NCBI GenBank assembly: GCA_034440635.1
Contig: JAOTON010000955.1
Span: forward strand, 1 to 64,000
Origin: Lepas anatifera
Taxonomy: Eukaryota > Arthropoda > Thecostraca > Lepadidae
Direction of reading: 5' to 3'
DNA length: 64,000 bases
Within the stretch, counting starts at the first letter, position 1; the number at the start of each line of letters is the position of its first letter. The notes beneath the pieces were generated by a model. It made no database searches. It was not told the DNA's origin and saw only the letters and a list, made by a program, of their open reading frames with translations. Made by a program: the position numbers and the translations under genes. Positions 22,951 through 33,156 of the stretch are shown here, one piece after another.

Positions 22951-23412
22951 GCTCTCAACAGTGGCAGATCTAGCCGGTTGGTGGGGGGGGGGCAAACCAA
23001 AGTCGCAAGGCAAGAAAACACATCACGCGGTGAAAAATTCGCCATGATTTAATGTGAATAGTTTTTGCCATAATAAAATAAATGCTATATGTAACAAACA
23101 GAATGGGGGAAAATATAAGTCTAAAAGCAAAAATATCATGGGGGTGAGAGATGTGGCCGCAAGATGCTTGATTCTGCTATCCACGGATAATTCACTCAAA
23201 GGCGATTTTAAATATCAAGAGGGCCAAGGTCCAATGTTTACACTGAAGTTGACTGGTTCAGATGAAATACAAAAACCTTGTCGTAGGTGCACTAAAAAGG
23301 AGCCGGGACAAAAGGCCGACAGCTTTGGGGAGGGCAAAAACATTATTTTGCCTCGAGCTTTTTGTTTGGGGGAGCAAATGCCTTCCCTCCTAGATCTGCC
23401 ACTGGCTCTCGA
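22951..23412 (+). mobile_element. hAT-like MITE with 8-bp target duplication
   Basis: The 446-bp element (22959-23404) has inverted ends CAGTGGCAGATCTAG and CTAGATCTGCCACTG. The flanking 8-mers are GCTCTCAA (22951-22958) and GCTCTCGA (23405-23412), one mismatch. It lies in the intron between the two FN3-2 exons and contains no transposase. Confidence 0.85.
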
Positions 23413-23605
23413 ATCTACAAGCCTGGAAGGATCAACACCCGAAGATAGGAACGATGGTTAATGTGAAGCAGACTATACGCTATATTGTTCAACATGTCTC
23501 TACACTCTCCGGGTATACCTACCCGAGCTGTACATACATGAATATCGGCCCAGTCATACTGAGCCAATTTGGGCACGTTTTTAACGGTTGTGGTCTATGC
23601 TTCAG

Positions 23606-23692
23606 GCACCACCTCCATCCCTCATCAACGGAAAGATTCTTGGCTACAAGATTACCCGTCTATCGGCATAGTGACAAGGACATAATTACTAG
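23606..23692 (+). CDS. Dscam: Dscam-like exon: middle of FN3-2, with one extra base
   Basis: The acceptor TATGCTTCAG ends at 23605; the donor is AG|GTAGGT. It encodes APPPSLINGKILGYKIT, the NG-I-GY-I turn of FN3-2, then VYRHSDKDIIT only after skipping one base in ATTACCCGTC (23655-23657). Without the skip, TAG follows LSA. The length is 87 bases where phase 0 to phase 2 needs 86. The lesion is therefore a single-base insertion in a CCC run. An assembly error is likely, because the rest of the gene is intact. Confidence 0.82.
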
Positions 23693-24027
23693 GTAGGTGG
23701 CTGAAAGTTTTATTTGTTTCAGTGTCATGCTCCAGCAATCTAAAACTTTGTGAAAGCGCCTTTCATATGACATAAAACATAATAATGCGGCAGAATATGT
23801 GGATGAAGCCAGATTATTCGAAGTATTTTATGCCGTTTTCTTCCAGAAGAAATCCATGGGGCAATCAACCATGCCCATCCTACACAGCTCTAAAACAGTG
23901 ATGCATTGCCTGGATGGTTTGCCCTGCAGCTCACATCCGCAGAGGAGAATCGGCGTCGCTGCCCGCCCGGAGAGTGTCCCGGATGTCTTTGATCACGTGC
24001 GCTCCCTGTTGCCCGGTGTCTCCGCAG

Positions 24028-24167
24028 TGTGGTGCGTCGGCCGGAGCTGACGGTGCGACTGCGGGGACTCCGGCCGGCCACGGCCTACTCTGTGTCAGCG
24101 CGCGCCTTCAACGTGGCCGGGGACGGTCCATCCAGCGCCGATGTCTCCGCCTCCACGCCGGAGGCCG
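24028..24167 (+). CDS. Dscam: Dscam-like exon: end of FN3-2
   Basis: The acceptor GTGTCTCCGCAG ends at 24027. It encodes VVRRPELTVRLRGLRPATAY and SVSARAFNVAGDGPSSADVS, the FN3 F-G strands with the typical GDGPSS turn. The donor G|GTCCGT at 24168 is weak but gives the required phase 1. If it is not used, an in-frame TAG follows at 24174-24176. Confidence 0.87.
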
Positions 24168-24403
24168 GTCCGTAGCTGACGCTGTAGCTGGCTCAGTCTG
24201 ACACAGAGCTCAATGGTGGATTCTGGCGGATTCAGGATCGGAGTGTTTCGCCCTCGAGAACCAGATTCCTGCGAGGGGTGTTTCAAAAATATGATCCCAG
24301 TATTCTAGTCATTATGTATACTGAACTGTATGACGATCACCAAAGCGTAAAGATGTCGCCCTATAAACATTTTCTTTTCTTGTCGCTCTCCATGTCCATG
24401 TAG

Positions 24404-24550
24404 TTCCTGAGGAGCCGCCGCAGGAGGTCCGCTGTGAGCCGCTCTCCGCCACTCGCGTGCGCGTGACCTGGAGAGTGGTCAGCGAGCTGGAGGCTGGGGG
24501 TCGGATCAACGGATACCACCTCATCTGGAGACGCAGTGTTCTCAGGGAGG
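24404..24550 (+). CDS. Dscam: Dscam-like exon: first part of FN3-3
   Basis: The acceptor CTCCATGTCCATGTAG ends at 24403; the donor is G|GTCAGT. It encodes V-PEEPPQEVRCEPLSATR, then VRVTWRVVSELEAGGRINGY with the conserved FN3 Trp, and HLIWRRSVLREG. Both ends are phase 1. Confidence 0.92.
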
Positions 24551-24774
24551 GTCAGTAAATAGCAGCCGCGGGACTGAAAAGTGAAAGATTTCAAAGCTTT
24601 CTCTTGTGTTCATCGGTGAATTAAACGCATGAGTGCTGTTATTAAATTTTGGCACTTCCCGTAGCTCGGAATAATTGGAAGCAGTTGCTCCACTGCATCC
24701 AATAGAGTAATATAAGTCTTTTAACTTTAGACAGGCTAGCCATTGGTAGACCAGCGTCACTATAGAGACTCTGA

Positions 24775-25979
24775 GAAGGAACGCGGCACCTCAGCGCTCG
24801 TCCCTTCACAGGTGACACTACTGATACTCTGGAAGGAGAAGGGAACCTCAGTAATCACCCCCTTCATAAGTGACACTATTTAGACTCTGAAGAAATATGG
24901 CACCTCAGTAATCGCCCCCTCAACAGGTGACAGTATTGAGACTCTGGAGAAGAGGGTCACCTCAGTAATTGCCCCTCCACAGGTGACATTATTGAGACTG
25001 AAGGAGAGGTGTACCTCAGTAATCGCCCCCTCCACAGGTGACAGTATTGAGACTCTGGAGGAGTGGTGTACCTCAGTAATTGGCCCCTCCACAGGTGACG
25101 TTATTGAGACTGAAGATGAGGGTCACCTCAGTAATCGCCCTCTCCACAGGTGACACTATCGAGACTCTGAAGGAGAGGGTCACCTCAGTAATCGCCCTCT
25201 CCACAGGTGGCAGTATTGATACTCTGGAGAAGATAGTTACCTCAATAATGCCCCCTCCACAGGTGACACTCTGGAAGGATAGGGGCACCTCAGTAATCAC
25301 CCCCTCCACAGACGAATGTATTGAGACTCTGGAGGAGAAGGTCACCTCAATAATCGCCCGCTCCACAGGTGACAGTATTGAGACTCTGGAGAAGAGGGTC
25401 ACCTCAGTAATCCTCTATTGAGACTCAGGAGGAGAGGGTCACCTCAGTAATCGCCCCCTCCACAGGTGACAGTATTGATACTCTGGAGAAGAGGGTCACC
25501 TCAATAATTGCCCCTCCACAGGTGACACTATTGATACTCTGGAAGGAAAGGGGCACCTCAGTAATCACCCCCTCCACAGACGACAGTATTGAGACTCTGG
25601 AGAAGAGGGTCACCTCAATAATCGCTCCCTCCACAGGTGACAGTATTGAGACTCTGGAGAAGAGGGTCGCCTCAGTAATCGCCCTCTCCACAGGTAACAC
25701 TATTGAGACTCTGGAGGAGAGGGTCACTTCAGTAATCGCCCCCTCCGCAGGTGACACTATTGAGACTTTGGAGGAGAGGGTCACCTCAATAATTGCCCCC
25801 TCCGCAGGTGACACTATTGAAACTCTGGAGGAGGGGGGTCACCTCAGCAATCGATCCCTCCACAGGTGACACTATTGATACTCTGGAAGGAGAGGGGCAC
25901 CTCAGTAATCACCCCCTCCGCAGACGGCAGTTTTGAGACTCGGGGGAGAGGGTCACCTTAGTAATCGTCCCCTCCACAG
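24775..25979 (+). repeat. 57-bp tandem array carrying the FN3-3 splice acceptor and the start of the next exon
   Basis: About 20 units of 57 bp. Each consists of about 38 exon-like bases (GTGACACTATTGAGACTC, then TGGAGGAGAGGGTCACCT) and an intron-like end (CGCCCCCTCCACAG). The last unit flows into the real exon at 25980, which begins GTGACGTTATTGAGACTC. Units are 70-95% alike by eye. As 57 is 19 codons, much of the array is open in the exon's own frame (for example 25522-25869). Confidence 0.95.
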
Positions 25980-26132
25980 GTGACGTTATTGAGACTCTGG
26001 AGGAGAGGGGCACCTCGGTGACGCTCTCCGACCTGTCGCCCTACACCCACTACATGGTTTTGGTGGCGGTGGTGGGGGTGGTCGGTCGGGGACCGTACTC
26101 CAGCGCCGTCTCCTGCAGAACCGACACGCAAG
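25980..26132 (+). CDS. Dscam: Dscam-like exon: end of FN3-3
   Basis: The acceptor CCCCTCCACAG ends at 25979; the donor is CAAG|GTCTGC. It encodes DVIETLEERGTSVTLSDLSP and YTHYMVLVAVVGVVGRGPYS, the FN3 E-F-G strands, then SAVSCRTDTQ. Phase 1 at both ends fits 24550 and 26893. The first 38 bases are the motif repeated in the upstream 57-bp array. Confidence 0.92.
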
Positions 26133-26892
26133 GTCTGCCTTCCCACCTCCAGTGTCGTGAGAATGGCTGCACGCTAACTTGCAGTGTATATTTCTGTGTA
26201 CGCTTCTGGTTTCTTGAAGAACTGTCTATATTCTAAGGCTATAAGTGTGTTGTTTGCATTTTTCCGAGTAAAAGAATTCAGAATCTTCAGAATCTTTGTT
26301 TACTATTCGATCCCGTGGATTGACCTCAAAGGAGAGGCTATTTCTTCACATTCTCCAAGTAAACGTATTTTTACTTCCATTATGTCCCTCGCTGGAGCTA
26401 CATACCTAAATGAACACGGTCACTCCGTGGGCCACGCAAGTCGGGTTCAGAACCCGGGCACATTTCCAAAATACGATTCTCTCAGATTCAACGCTAACCT
26501 TACAACTAGTTGCACGTTAACGCAGCCGAATAAAATCCATTGTTTATGCATGGTATTCGGAATAAGTGGAAGCCAAATTACTTTATGATCATATAAACAA
26601 CTTATTTATCAGAATCTTCTCAATTTGACAGCTTTATTAGGGGATATAAGACATGGCATGCAAGGTACAAAACAAATTTCCCGAGTAAACATCCAAATTA
26701 TAGATTCCACATTCACCTTCAGTCGTCAAAGTCCGAGTACCGATAACACACGAAAACAGAAAGGCGCTTGTCTGGCAGCTGTTTATGAAATAAAAACAAT
26801 CTGTATGCATCCCTAATGGTTTTATTCTCACACATTAAAACTGTGCGACCCCAACGAGTGCAGAGCACGGATCTGACACCACCCACCCGCAG
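26133..26892. other. Intron sequence, nothing recognised
   Basis: Intron between FN3-3 and FN3-4. No exon or clear repeat is seen apart from a short CGGGTTCAGAACCCGGG palindrome near 26450. Confidence 0.5.
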
Positions 26893-27032
26893 TTCCCGGG
26901 CCTCCCAGCGGCATCAAGCTGATCTCACTGTCGGCCACGTCGATGCTGGTCTCGTGGCTGCCCCCGGAGGAGCCCAACGGCGTCGTCACGCGCTACGGCA
27001 TCTACCATCGAACCAGAGCCACTAACCAGCTG
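26893..27032 (+). CDS. Dscam: Dscam-like exon: first part of FN3-4
   Basis: The acceptor CCACCCGCAG ends at 26892; the donor is CTG|GTGAGA. It opens with V-PGPPSGIKLISLSATS, the hallmark VPGPP linker before Dscam FN3-4, then MLVSWLPPEEPNGVVTRYGI. It runs from phase 1 to phase 0. Confidence 0.94.
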
Positions 27033-27381
27033 GTGAGAGGCTGGCTATGGCTTCGATATTGTACTTAATCATTGATCCGTATCGATGTGTGTTTTAATGC
27101 AATGATCCGCATTCAGAGTAGACAAGTAAACAAGCTAACAAACACACCGGACCAATTGCCGTATGGGAGCCAGTCGTTGACCACTGCAGAGGCATGGCAT
27201 TTCTGTCCAAACTGGCTTTATCAAGGGTGAACGAACAGGGTGACTCCGAACAAATTGAACGAAACATATGCATCCTCAACAATTTACGAAACCATACTTA
27301 TCCTCCAGCACCTCCCAAATTTTCTAAAAACATATACCTTCTCCAGACAAAAGCGTCTATGCCCTGAGTTAGATATGACGA

Positions 27382-27605
<224 letters not shown>

Positions 27606-27756
27606 CGGCGGATCGAGTGCTCAGCAGAGCGGCGCCTGGTGTGGACGCTCGATCACCTGCACCATAACCAACGCTACCAAGTGTGGGCCACAGCACTCAA
27701 TTCAGCCGGCGAGGGTCCGCCCTCCCGAGTGCTTACCTACAAAGGACACGAGAACA
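27606..27756 (+). CDS. Dscam: Dscam-like exon: end of FN3-4
   Basis: The acceptor is at the end of the long CT tract; the donor is ACA|GTGAGT. It encodes RRIECSAERRLVWTLDHLHH and NQRYQVWATALNSAGEGPPS, with the FN3 F-strand Tyr and the SAGEGPPS turn, then RVLTYKGHEN. It starts in phase 0 and ends in phase 1. Confidence 0.94.
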
Positions 27757-28255
27757 GTGAGTACTTTCAAACATGTTGGCATACATGTGAAGGTTCGAAA
27801 CCAACTAGATGTTGTGCGTCAGGTAATGTGCTCCATGGCCTACGCGCGCCTATTGAACACAGACGTCGAACGGCTCGAACAAACCACAAAAAGTCATACG
27901 AATCTGCATTAATCTTATGAAATGGTTCGTTCAAGTGAAGGACCACTGCAATTGTACACATATTTGGTAAGGGAATGACATAGAGGAAAATCACAACGTC
28001 CGTGGATACCTTAATATTCAAAAGCGCTTCTCTCTTGTTTGGAGATTTTCACATAGATTCCACCGCTCTCCCTTTGCTCCCTCCCGTGCAAATTTAGGTC
28101 CAGATCCACCTCAGAACCGTGCTTGGTAGTTTGACTCCCTCACTAGCTTTTCCTTAAGAAATACACTGAGTAAATGGTATGCGTCAGTAAGAACCACACA
28201 TTGAGAGTTGATTTGCCTGCGGCCGAGACATCAGCGACACCTCTGCGGCCGGCAG

Positions 28256-28439
28256 TCCCGGCGCGGGTCGTCTCCTTCTCCCGGCGCGTCACCTCGCGGC
28301 CTGGACAGCCCCTGAACGTCGACTGCGTCTCGCTGGGGGTGCCGAAGCCGGAGGTGGAGTGGAGCTCCGACGTGCCGCTGGCCGGGCTGGGCACGCAGAG
28401 GAGAGAGAACGGCAGTCTCTACATCAGCCGCGTCACCAG
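28256..28439 (+). CDS. Dscam: Dscam-like exon: first part of Ig10
   Basis: The acceptor GCGGCCGGCAG ends at 28255; the donor is AG|GTACAA. It encodes PARVVSFSRRVTSRPGQPLN, VDCVSLGVPKPEVEWSSDVP (first cysteine and core Trp) and ENGSLYISRVT. It runs from phase 1 to phase 2. An Ig domain lying between FN3-4 and FN3-5 is diagnostic of the Dscam architecture. Confidence 0.94.
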
Positions 28440-28887
28440 GTACAAGCACCGCTCTCGGCGTTGGAAAATGCTACCTGCACATAGAGCACCCGTGTTCTGC
28501 ACCCATCCACGTTTATCTGTCACAATTTCGAAACGCATGGGCGTATGTTTCACTTTTGCACATGAGTTTTCTCCGTACATGAGTTTACCCGTCCTCGTAC
28601 GTAGAACCTAGTCCGGACTGGGAGAACCCTCGTTATCATTGTTATAATTTCCATTCCCAAAGTATGTCCCCACCTACCAGCAGGACAAAACCCATACTCC
28701 TCATCAGACACATGGAAATGCAATGAGGCAATGCGCGTCACATATGATGCTCCCCGCCCCGCTGTGGCGTATAGCTTTGAGCAGTCATTGATACCTGCTT
28801 CACAGAGACGTAACACCATGAGCTGGAATGGTCAGATGACGTCGTGTCCTCCGCCTGCCGGCCAGTCCAGTGACCTGTGGCCGGCAG

Positions 28888-29066
28888 GGAGCACCAGCGG
28901 AACTGGACCTGCACCGCCGATAACTTCTACGGCCGGGACTCGGCCACGGTGCGGCTGCACGTGCACCACCTGCCGCTGGTCACGCCGCCCACCGTGGTGG
29001 ACACGACCGCCTCCCAGCTGAGGCTGCGCTGGCAGCTGCTCGACTCCGGAAACGCTCCTCTGCAGG
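28888..29066 (+). CDS. Dscam: Dscam-like exon: end of Ig10 and start of FN3-5
   Basis: The acceptor GTGGCCGGCAG ends at 28887; the donor is G|GTAGGG. It encodes EHQRNWTCTADNFYGRDSAT with the second Ig10 cysteine, RLHVHHLPLVTPPTVVDTTA, and the FN3 start QLRLRWQLLDSGNAPLQ. It runs from phase 2 to phase 1. Confidence 0.93.
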
Positions 29067-29175
29067 GTAGGGTGGTCACTGAACCGGCGCCGTGTACATA
29101 ACAATGCCTGGGACTCTACCCTTGGCGCCAATGTTTACTATGTTACACAATTGTAAAAAAAATGGCGTACCTATC

Positions 29176-29437
29176 GCCTGAGCCATAGGCGGATCCAGGA
29201 TTGCCGATCGGAGGGGGCACCTTCCCGGGGGGCGCCATCCGGACCAGGGGGCGCCACTTATGACCGGCAAAACCTATCAGGTGGGCGCCAAATCCTATCG
29301 GTGGGCGCCGACTTTCGCATCCTGGGGGGGGTGGGAAGCGACATTTCAGGGGGGCGCCATCGACCTTTCAGGGGGCGCCGAGGGTCGATCGGGGGGCACG
29401 TGCCCCCCTTGCCCCTGGATCCGCCTATGGCCTGAGC
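29176..29437 (+). mobile_element. hAT-like MITE with perfect 8-bp target duplication
   Basis: The 246-bp element (29184-29429) is bounded by CATAGGCGGATCCAGG and its exact complement CCTGGATCCGCCTATG. It is flanked by GCCTGAGC at 29176-29183 and 29430-29437. Its interior is G-rich with repeated GGGGGGCGCC. A related decayed copy lies at 4919-5110. Confidence 0.92.
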
Positions 29438-29587
29438 TGATACTGAAAGTTAACGGAAACGCCCACAGGTATATGTAGCCAGGTTCAGAAGTTTTTTTTC
29501 AACTTAATGAAGGATCTCTTATAGGAGTGAGAGGTAGGAAATATTCCTACTGATCGTCTGTGATGAGGTCCGGTGTCTCCGCGGCAG

Positions 29588-29773
29588 CGTTCCACGTTCG
29601 CTATCGAGCCGGCAACGGGCCCGCCCTTCAGACGACCTTGTTTGATCTCCGTTCAGAGGTCACCCTCTCCCGGCTGCTCTGCGGTACAGAGTATGCTGTG
29701 ACAGTGTCAGCTGAAAATAGCCTGGGAGATGGACGGGAGAGTGAAAAGATCTTCATATCAACTCAGGGCAGCG
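29588..29773 (+). CDS. Dscam: Dscam-like exon: end of FN3-5
   Basis: The acceptor TCTCCGCGGCAG ends at 29587; the donor is GCG|GTAAGT. It encodes FHVRYRAGNGPALQTTLFDL and TLSRLLCGTEYAVTVSAENS, with the CGT-Y motif typical of Dscam FN3-5, then LGDGRESEKIFISTQGS. Both ends are phase 1. Confidence 0.94.
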
Positions 29774-30500
29774 GTAAGTATGTGAGTGAAATCCTACTCT
29801 CGTCTGAATAAGGACGGCGTCAGAAATAAGACTCATCCGATCAAGGTGAGGTCAGATATCCCCTTTAGAAGCATGGGTCGCGTTCGAATACGCGCTGTTC
29901 TCTCATTCCATGACTGTCTGAGTTAGTATAGGGCTCTATTACCCTGGTATAGGGTAGCCTCGGGCGAGGGTGTCGTGCCAGCCAACTGGCTCATACGGTG
30001 GTGCCATCTGTGGATGTCCAGCGGAATTGCCAACGATCTGAGTTATCTCCAGTGACACTTTGCAACAGTTGAGTTTGGTGGAGCACTATTTCCAGCTTGT
30101 TTTAGTGCAGGACTGTCGTTCTTTCAAATCAGGTTAAGTGAGATTTGGTCGCTGCTCGGCTTATTGGGGTAAGATGTCTATTATGCAGCGAACGGCAAAC
30201 CGGCAGAGCTTTCAAAGGCCGAGAGTGGGCTGAAAAAGGTGTTTGAAATAGGTTTGTTTTGTTATCAGTGACAGAGAATGCATCTAAATTAAATAAAAAG
30301 GTCAAAACTGGCCAGTCTATACATCAATAATATCCCAGTGGTGAGCTTGTGCAAATATGCCACGTTTCCAGTAATCCGCTGTGTGCAGATATTTAAAACC
30401 CAATTAGAAACCACAATCCCATTGCTGCACCACCCAATCAGCTGTTTCCCCTGCTTCTTGCAATAACAAGCAGTAGCAGTTTACAACGGTTCCACTGGTT
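29774..30500. other. Intron sequence, nothing recognised
   Basis: Intron between FN3-5 and the 33-bp array before FN3-6. No coding or repeat signal is seen. Confidence 0.5.
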
Positions 30501-30830
30501 CAATGTCACGTCTGCCGTATGGTTCACCTGGTTCAGTGTCACGTCTGTCGTGTGGTTCACCTGGTTCAGTGTCACGTCTGCCGTATGGTTCACCTGGTTC
30601 AGTGTCACGTCTGTCGTGTGGTTCACCTGGTTCAGTGTTGCGTCTGCCGTATGGTTCACCTGGTTCAGTGTCACGTCTGTCGTGTGGTTCACCTGGTTCA
30701 GTGTCACGTCTGTCGTGTGGTTCACCTGGTTCAATGCCATGCCCTGTGTGTTTCACCTGGCTCAGTGCCACGTCTGTCGTGTGTTTCACCCGGTTCAGTG
30801 TCACGTCTGCCGTGTGGTTCACCTGTGTGA
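30501..30830 (+). repeat. 33-bp tandem array upstream of the FN3-6 acceptor
   Basis: About ten units of GGTTCACCTGGTTCAG plus TGTCACGTCTGCCGTAT, with CTGTCGTGT and CTGCCGTAT variants partly alternating. Each unit contains a pyrimidine-poor TTCACCTGGTTCAG, an acceptor-like CAG. The array ends about 35 bases before the real acceptor at 30864. The 33-base unit keeps several frames open. Confidence 0.93.
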
Positions 30831-30864
30831 CTCTGGACAGCGCCCCAGCCGCTGCCCACCTCAG

Positions 30865-30960
30865 CACTATTCTCCAACGCCACCTGCATCAGCCTGCGAC
30901 TGTACGCCTGGCCGTCAGCCTGTGAGGTCACAGGCGTCAGCGTCCGCCTGCGGCCGGCAG
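30865..30960 (+). CDS. Dscam: Dscam-like exon: first part of FN3-6
   Basis: The acceptor GCCCACCTCAG ends at 30864; the donor is GCAG|GTAACC. It encodes LFSNATCISLRLYAWPSACE and VTGVSVRLRPAG, the start of FN3-6 with Trp and the C-E-VTG turn. The exon is short (96 bases) and phase 1 at both ends. The acceptor was chosen on phase. Confidence 0.87.
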
Positions 30961-31383
30961 GTAACCCAACACAGTGTACCCTGGCACGGTGTGATCTGTT
31001 CAGCCTGGCTGCGCCTGCGGGTGTGGGGTCATTACATCGGGGATATGTCGGAATGTGAGGCCATAATCTACGAAGATGAAAAAAATTCGCACCAGTATCT
31101 GAAAACGCCAAGAGAATACATTAGATATGTTCCAACGTACTCACTTGGTGCCATCACATTTCATTTTTTCCGAAAGAAATAATAGCGAGATCTCTTTCCG
31201 GATTATCAACCGGGATTCAAGTCCCGGAAGTTTGTCTGAATAAGATATAATCTGACATCAGTAGCATGCCAACAGTGAGAGTTGGTGCTGTAATGACCTG
31301 AGGGATACCTCAGAGTGAGAGCTGGTGATGTGATGTGACCTGAGCGGCTGGTGCGACGTCCCACCACCACGACGATCCCTCAG

Positions 31384-31551
31384 GCAGCAGAAGCGGCTGG
31401 TCGCGGCGGGGTCCGCTGGGAGCTGCCGAGGACCTGGCGGAGCTGTGTGACCTCCTGCCTGGCACGGTGTACGAGGTCAGGGTGAGGGCGGAGAGCGAGG
31501 CAGGCGCTACCGAGTCCGGCCACAGCGTGGCCACACTCACCGCCGACGGAG
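31384..31551 (+). CDS. Dscam: Dscam-like exon: end of FN3-6
   Basis: The acceptor CGATCCCTCAG ends at 31383; the donor is GGAG|GTAGGC. It encodes AAEDLAELCDLLPGTVYEVR and VRAESEAGATESGHSVATLT, the last FN3 strands, then ADG. Both ends are phase 1. Among the several CAGs here, only this acceptor keeps the frame. Confidence 0.9.
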
Positions 31552-31786
31552 GTAGGCACCGCCAGGCTGGCCCTGGTCACAGGCGGCATGGCGGCCACGT
31601 GTACATTATGCACCGATGTGGGTTTCCGGGCAGCACGAGGTGGTGTTCCGGACAGATGTGTGTGAGGAGAACTGTTTGCTGTCTTTATTTCTTCTGCAAT
31701 GCGCCATAGGTTGGATATTTACGTGGATCCCCAACCCTGTTGGCAGATTCTGTTAGACAGGATATTCCAGAGAACTAGGATTGCTT

Positions 31787-33072
31787 CCAATCTGCATAAG
31801 CGTCGCCACCGGCAAAAAAGTGGGGGGGGCAGCCAAACTTAAAACAGACGCTGACAAAAAACTTTCCACGTTAGGACCAAATACTGTTCGAATTTGGGCT
31901 CTTCGTTGCAGGGTTGGCAAATTTAAGCCATGTTCTGGTTTAAACCGGTTTAAACCATGGATTAAACCGGCTGGCATAAATTAATTTATGCCACCCTGGT
32001 TTAAACCACTTATCATAAAAATAATAAAAGCCACTCACTTAAGTTCTCGCGAGAACTGTTTTTCATATTTTCAAAAATAATATGGAACTTAAAGTATAAA
32101 TACCATATTCATGTTCATAATTGCTTACTGATCTTAAACATATATTTTTGGAGTGTCACAAATGCTAACAAAAACCCTAGCACAAGCTAACCTATCATTA
32201 ACATTTCAACAAATACCTTTGCATTCCAATAACCATGCACCAAATGATATTGGCCAACATCCACTAAAAGACCACCAAAAAAGCATGATAGAGTAAATGG
32301 CCTAAGTTTGAACAGGGCCAAAATTCTAACCACCAACTTTCAAAAGCTGTCTTTCAAAGCTGTCTTTCTGGCACAGTGCCCTGCGCGGCCGTCATTAAAC
32401 CGACATGATGCAGTCAAGCAATGTGATATGTTGCTGCTCAATGAATGTTTTTTTGTATAGTAATTTGTCACGCTTTGTGTGAGACCAATACAGTTTTGCC
32501 TTGTTTTGGAATTGTTTTAATGACTATGTAAAGTCCATATATCAAACCAACCATAATAGTGAAAGAATATGTGACCTATCTCCACATCCAGGTAAAATGT
32601 TGTGATTATGTGAACTGTGGAAACAGTATCACATTCACCTGTGTCGCAACAGTATGCTCCAGCTTGCCATTATAAATCAAAATTGCCTTTGTGCTCAGCC
32701 AACTTGATGGATGACATTCTCAACTCAAATTCTTCAAACAATATGCAAATTGATAGTATTGTGCAGTTCTGACCTATCTATCTTTGATATGAAAGGGATT
32801 GAATTGAATGGGTCTTTCATTGATTCTGAATTTAAGCCGGCTTTTATTAATTTAAGCCGGTTTAAGCCGGCTTAAATCAATAAAAGCCACTGGCTGGCAT
32901 AAATTCAATTTAAGCCGGCTTTTTTCCAACCCTGCTTCGTTGCCTTCTGCAGCGGCTGGTTATAAGAATGTCCGGTTTCTCCCATTTTGACTGAGATCAG
33001 GAAATTTTTGGCCAAAAAGTGGGCGGCAGGTCCCCCTGCCCCCCCACCGGTGGTGACGCCCCTGCCAATCTG
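31787..33072 (+). mobile_element. Outer hAT-like element with 8-bp target duplication, host of a nested element
   Basis: The ends are CATAAGCGTCGCCACCGG (31795) and, inverted, CAGGGGCGTCACCACCGG (ending 33064). The flanking 8-mers are identical: CCAATCTG at 31787-31794 and 33065-33072. Removing the inner element at 31909-32942 leaves a MITE of about 236 bp with G-run interior, similar to the element at 29184-29429. Confidence 0.87.
31901..32942 (+). mobile_element. Inner hAT-like MITE, 1026 bp, with perfect 8-bp target duplication
   Basis: The element 31909-32934 starts CAGGGTTGGCAAATTTAAGCC-like and ends with the inverted TTTTTTCCAACCCTG. It is flanked by CTTCGTTG on both sides (31901-31908 and 32935-32942). 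Both subterminal regions carry short palindromes of GGTTTAAACC or TTTAAGCCGG type. No long open frame is present. Confidence 0.93.
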
Positions 33073-33156
33073 GATGTGGATTTAGATTCCAAGATCGGTT
33101 AGTTGAGTGTCACCATGTCGCTGAGGTTATTCCCGGTGTGACGCATTCCCGGTTCC

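Noticed and set aside
24775..25979. CRISPR-like regular array
   Set aside because: Units are contiguous copies with no unique spacers, and the locus is eukaryotic.
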